Shown: positions 4,792 through 6,415 of the stretch, in pieces | Layout of the letters: each line of letters begins with the position of its first letter | How positions within the stretch are numbered: the stretch's first letter is position 1 | DNA from: Candidatus Solibacter sp. | GTDB taxonomy: Bacteria; Acidobacteriota; Terriglobia; Bryobacterales; Bryobacteraceae | Reading direction: 5' to 3' | DNA length: 6,415 bases | NCBI GenBank assembly: GCA_017883345.1 | Contig: JADGNT010000303.1 | Coordinates: forward strand, 1-6,415 | Notes under the pieces: generated by a model | The model's database searches: none | The model's input: the letters and a program-made list of their open reading frames with translations, nothing else | What the model was told of the DNA's origin: nothing | Made by a program: the position numbers and the translations under genes

Positions 4792-5934
4792 CTACCCCAG
4801 TTCGATACCGCGTACGATGATGGCGCGCTCGCGGGCGTCGGTGGCATCGGGGCAGAGGGCGCGATCGAGTTCGAACTCCACCAGCACTTCGGCGCCGGGC
4901 GGGACGAGCTGCGCGCATTCGAAATCGCCGGGCCGGGTGATGGTGTGGGTAGCGATGACCGCTCCGGCGGCGCGCGCGGTAAGCGTGAGCGGCAACTCCA
5001 GATTCGGCGGTACGGTGACTTTCAGGCTCAGCCTTTGCGCGCCGGGCGCCACGGCGAGCGAGAAGCGCCGCGCCGTCCAGCGCCAGGCGCCGTTCTCCAG
5101 GACGTGCCAGCCACGAACAAGTTGGGTGACGGGCGGCGGAAGGAAGGCGCGCGAACGCAGCAGGCAGAAGACGCGCTCGTCGCGCTGGGTGTTCCAGAGG
5201 ACGGAGGCTTCGTCGCCCACCACGAGCCAATCGCAGACCTCCCATCCCGAGCGATCGACCAGGGTGCGCAGGCCGGTTTCGGAGAAGATCCAGTAGTTGG
5301 TCTCGTCGCCGCGCAGACCGTCGCGCCCGGCCAGAAAGGCTACGGCCAAGTGATTCACCTCGGTGCGCTGGTCCGGCGCGAAGCGTGTGATGGCGGTGCT
5401 CAGCAGGCAATAGTTGGCGTGGGCGGCCAGAGTTTCGAGGACACTGTAGGGGTTCTTGAGGTGGTAGAGAATGCCGAGGCAGAGGGCGAGGCCGCTCTGG
5501 CGCAGGGGAAGCTGGAAGGGGCCGTCGAGATCGAGCGGTTCGATGCGGACGGAGGAATCGAGCGCAATCTTCAAGGCTTCGACGCCGGCCATGCGGTTGT
5601 AATTGGTGGGCGGGTTATCGATGGCGCAGACGCGGCAGCCGAGCGACTCGAATAAGAAGGCGAGGTCGCCATCGCCGCAGCCGAGATCGAGCACGGGCAG
5701 GTCGCCGATCAACGGGTGGAGAAAGCGGTGGCGGCCGGTGAGCAGTTGGTCGAGCAGGGTCAGGGCGCCGAAGCTGTCCCAGGGATACCAGCCGGGATCG
5801 GGCGGAGGTAGTTCGCTCTTGGCTTGGCGCAGCCGCTCCTGGAAGGCGAGCGCGCGGGCGATGAGGTCGCGGATTTCGAGTTGTTGGATGAGGGGCCGCG
5901 GGCGCAGGCGCCGTTTCCAGGTGGCAAGTGACAC
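4792..5934 (-). CDS. Class I SAM-dependent methyltransferase with C-terminal beta-rich domain
   Basis: A 380-residue protein transferring a methyl group from S-adenosylmethionine to an unknown acceptor in the cytoplasm (no signal peptide). The N-terminal helix region (10-45) leads to WYPWDSFGAL (49-58), then the SAM-binding motif VLDLGCGDGD (81-90), the acidic AIDN (104-107), NYNRMAGV (111-118) and GILYHLKNP (154-162). This combination resembles CmoB-like and glycan-linked methyltransferases. Residues about 284-380 form an extra beta-rich domain ending DARERAIIVRGIEL (366-379); a similar D-x-R-x-L/A-x-x-V-x-x-I-x-L ending is common on enzymes acting on surface glycans, so a polysaccharide or glycolipid target is possible but unproven. 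The GTG start (5934-5932) shares its G with the TAG stop of the upstream gene (TAGTG), with no clear ribosome binding site, so translation is probably coupled. A dispersed repeat ends right at its stop codon. Confidence 0.88.
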   Translation of the reverse strand: MSLATWKRRLRPRPLIQQLEIRDLIARALAFQERLRQAKSELPPPDPGWYPWDSFGALTLLDQLLTGRHRFLHPLIGDLPVLDLGCGDGDLAFLFESLGCRVCAIDNPPTNYNRMAGVEALKIALDSSVRIEPLDLDGPFQLPLRQSGLALCLGILYHLKNPYSVLETLAAHANYCLLSTAITRFAPDQRTEVNHLAVAFLAGRDGLRGDETNYWIFSETGLRTLVDRSGWEVCDWLVVGDEASVLWNTQRDERVFCLLRSRAFLPPPVTQLVRGWHVLENGAWRWTARRFSLAVAPGAQRLSLKVTVPPNLELPLTLTARAAGAVIATHTITRPGDFECAQLVPPGAEVLVEFELDRALCPDATDARERAIIVRGIELG

Positions 5935-6415
5935 TAGCGCCGGGCGGTGTACTTGGTGAAGAGGCCGGCGATATCGGCGTCTTTCACGGTACCCGGGTGG
6001 ACGATCACGCGATAGCGGTAGCGCAGGCTCTGGCCGGGTTCGATGGTCGTGGCGCCGTTTTGCGATTTGTCATTGGTGAACACGGAGAGGCCCCACGGAT
6101 TGGCGGCGAAGAGGCCGTAGGCGCGGGCGTGCCAGCGCACCGGGTGGCGGGGATTCCCGGGGTGATCGAGGATGGCGACGCCGACCTTTTCGCCGTTGAT
6201 CTCGCCGGAGTAATCGCACCAGTCCGACGGCTTGCCCCAGAGTTGCTTCTCACCGACGAGTCCTTCGGCGTTGGTGATGTGGGAAACGCCCTTGTCCTCC
6301 TGCAGCACGGGGCGCAGGCGGATGCCGAAGGCGCCGTCCTTGCCATCGCCGAAGGTGACCGTGGCAAGTGCGGTGAGAGTGATGTCCACGTCGAAATAGC
6401 GCAGCTTGGGATCGG
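5934..6415 (-). CDS. PmoA-like DUF6807 family protein, C-terminal part, 5'-truncated by the window
   Basis: The frame is open to the window edge and ends at TAG 5936-5934; about 159 residues are visible, beginning DPKLRYFDVDITL. The GTG at 6389-6387 is probably internal. Family signatures are clear: FGDGKDGAFGIRLRP, then KPSDWCDYSGEINGEKVGVA and ILDHPGNPRHPVRWHARAYG, then FAANPWG, and a terminal YRYRVIVHPG strand. These match the beta-sandwich family named after PmoA, misleadingly, since these proteins are not methane monooxygenase subunits and resemble galactose-mutarotase-like folds; a role in carbohydrate handling is likely but unknown. Full-length members are around 300 residues, so about half is missing. 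It is the upstream gene of a pair with the methyltransferase, overlapping by one base. Confidence 0.87.
   Translation of the reverse strand, partial: DPKLRYFDVDITLTALATVTFGDGKDGAFGIRLRPVLQEDKGVSHITNAEGLVGEKQLWGKPSDWCDYSGEINGEKVGVAILDHPGNPRHPVRWHARAYGLFAANPWGLSVFTNDKSQNGATTIEPGQSLRYRYRVIVHPGTVKDADIAGLFTKYTARR

Overview
The window looks like chromosomal DNA of a soil Acidobacteriota, probably of the Solibacter/Bryobacter type. This is inferred from high GC, the style of the proteins (a sortilin/BNR-type secreted protein, Tat-exported Gfo/Idh/MocA and TIM-barrel sugar enzymes, a DUF1080 protein, a PmoA-like DUF6807 protein) and dispersed palindromic intergenic repeats. No RNA gene, CRISPR array, transposase or phage gene is visible.

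Layout. Positions 1-693 (+) hold the C-terminal end of a large secreted BNR/VPS10-type protein. A 207-bp spacer of lower GC with short repeated motifs follows. Positions 901-1164 (+) hold a small cysteine-rich protein with a good ribosome binding site. Three bases after its stop begins a 74-bp near-perfect palindrome (1168-1241) resembling a REP/BIME-type element. A promoter-like sequence (1266-1294) then precedes a two-gene operon: a Tat-exported Gfo/Idh/MocA oxidoreductase (1343-2851) overlapping by ATGA a Tat-exported TIM-barrel sugar isomerase/epimerase-like protein (2848-3675). Converging on it, with only 2 bp between stop codons, is a Sec-exported DUF1080 (3-keto-disaccharide hydrolase family) protein on the minus strand (3678-4628).

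Positions 4629-4791 are non-coding and carry a CGCAGAG-type short tandem repeat and three small hairpins, which look like dispersed repeat DNA. Beyond it, two minus-strand genes share one base (TAGTG): a PmoA-like DUF6807 protein (5934-6415, running off the window) and a SAM-dependent methyltransferase with a C-terminal beta-rich extension (4792-5934).

How the genes may work together. The oxidoreductase, the TIM-barrel protein and the DUF1080 protein belong to the three families used in oxidation-dependent glycoside cleavage: a sugar is oxidised at C3, the 3-keto-glycoside is cleaved by elimination or hydrolysis, and the product is rehydrated or isomerised. All three carry export signals here, so a periplasmic version of that route is the main functional hypothesis. 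The TIM-barrel protein appears to lack one usual acidic metal ligand, and its exact chemistry is open. The small Cys-rich protein and the repeat elements are the least explained parts of the window.
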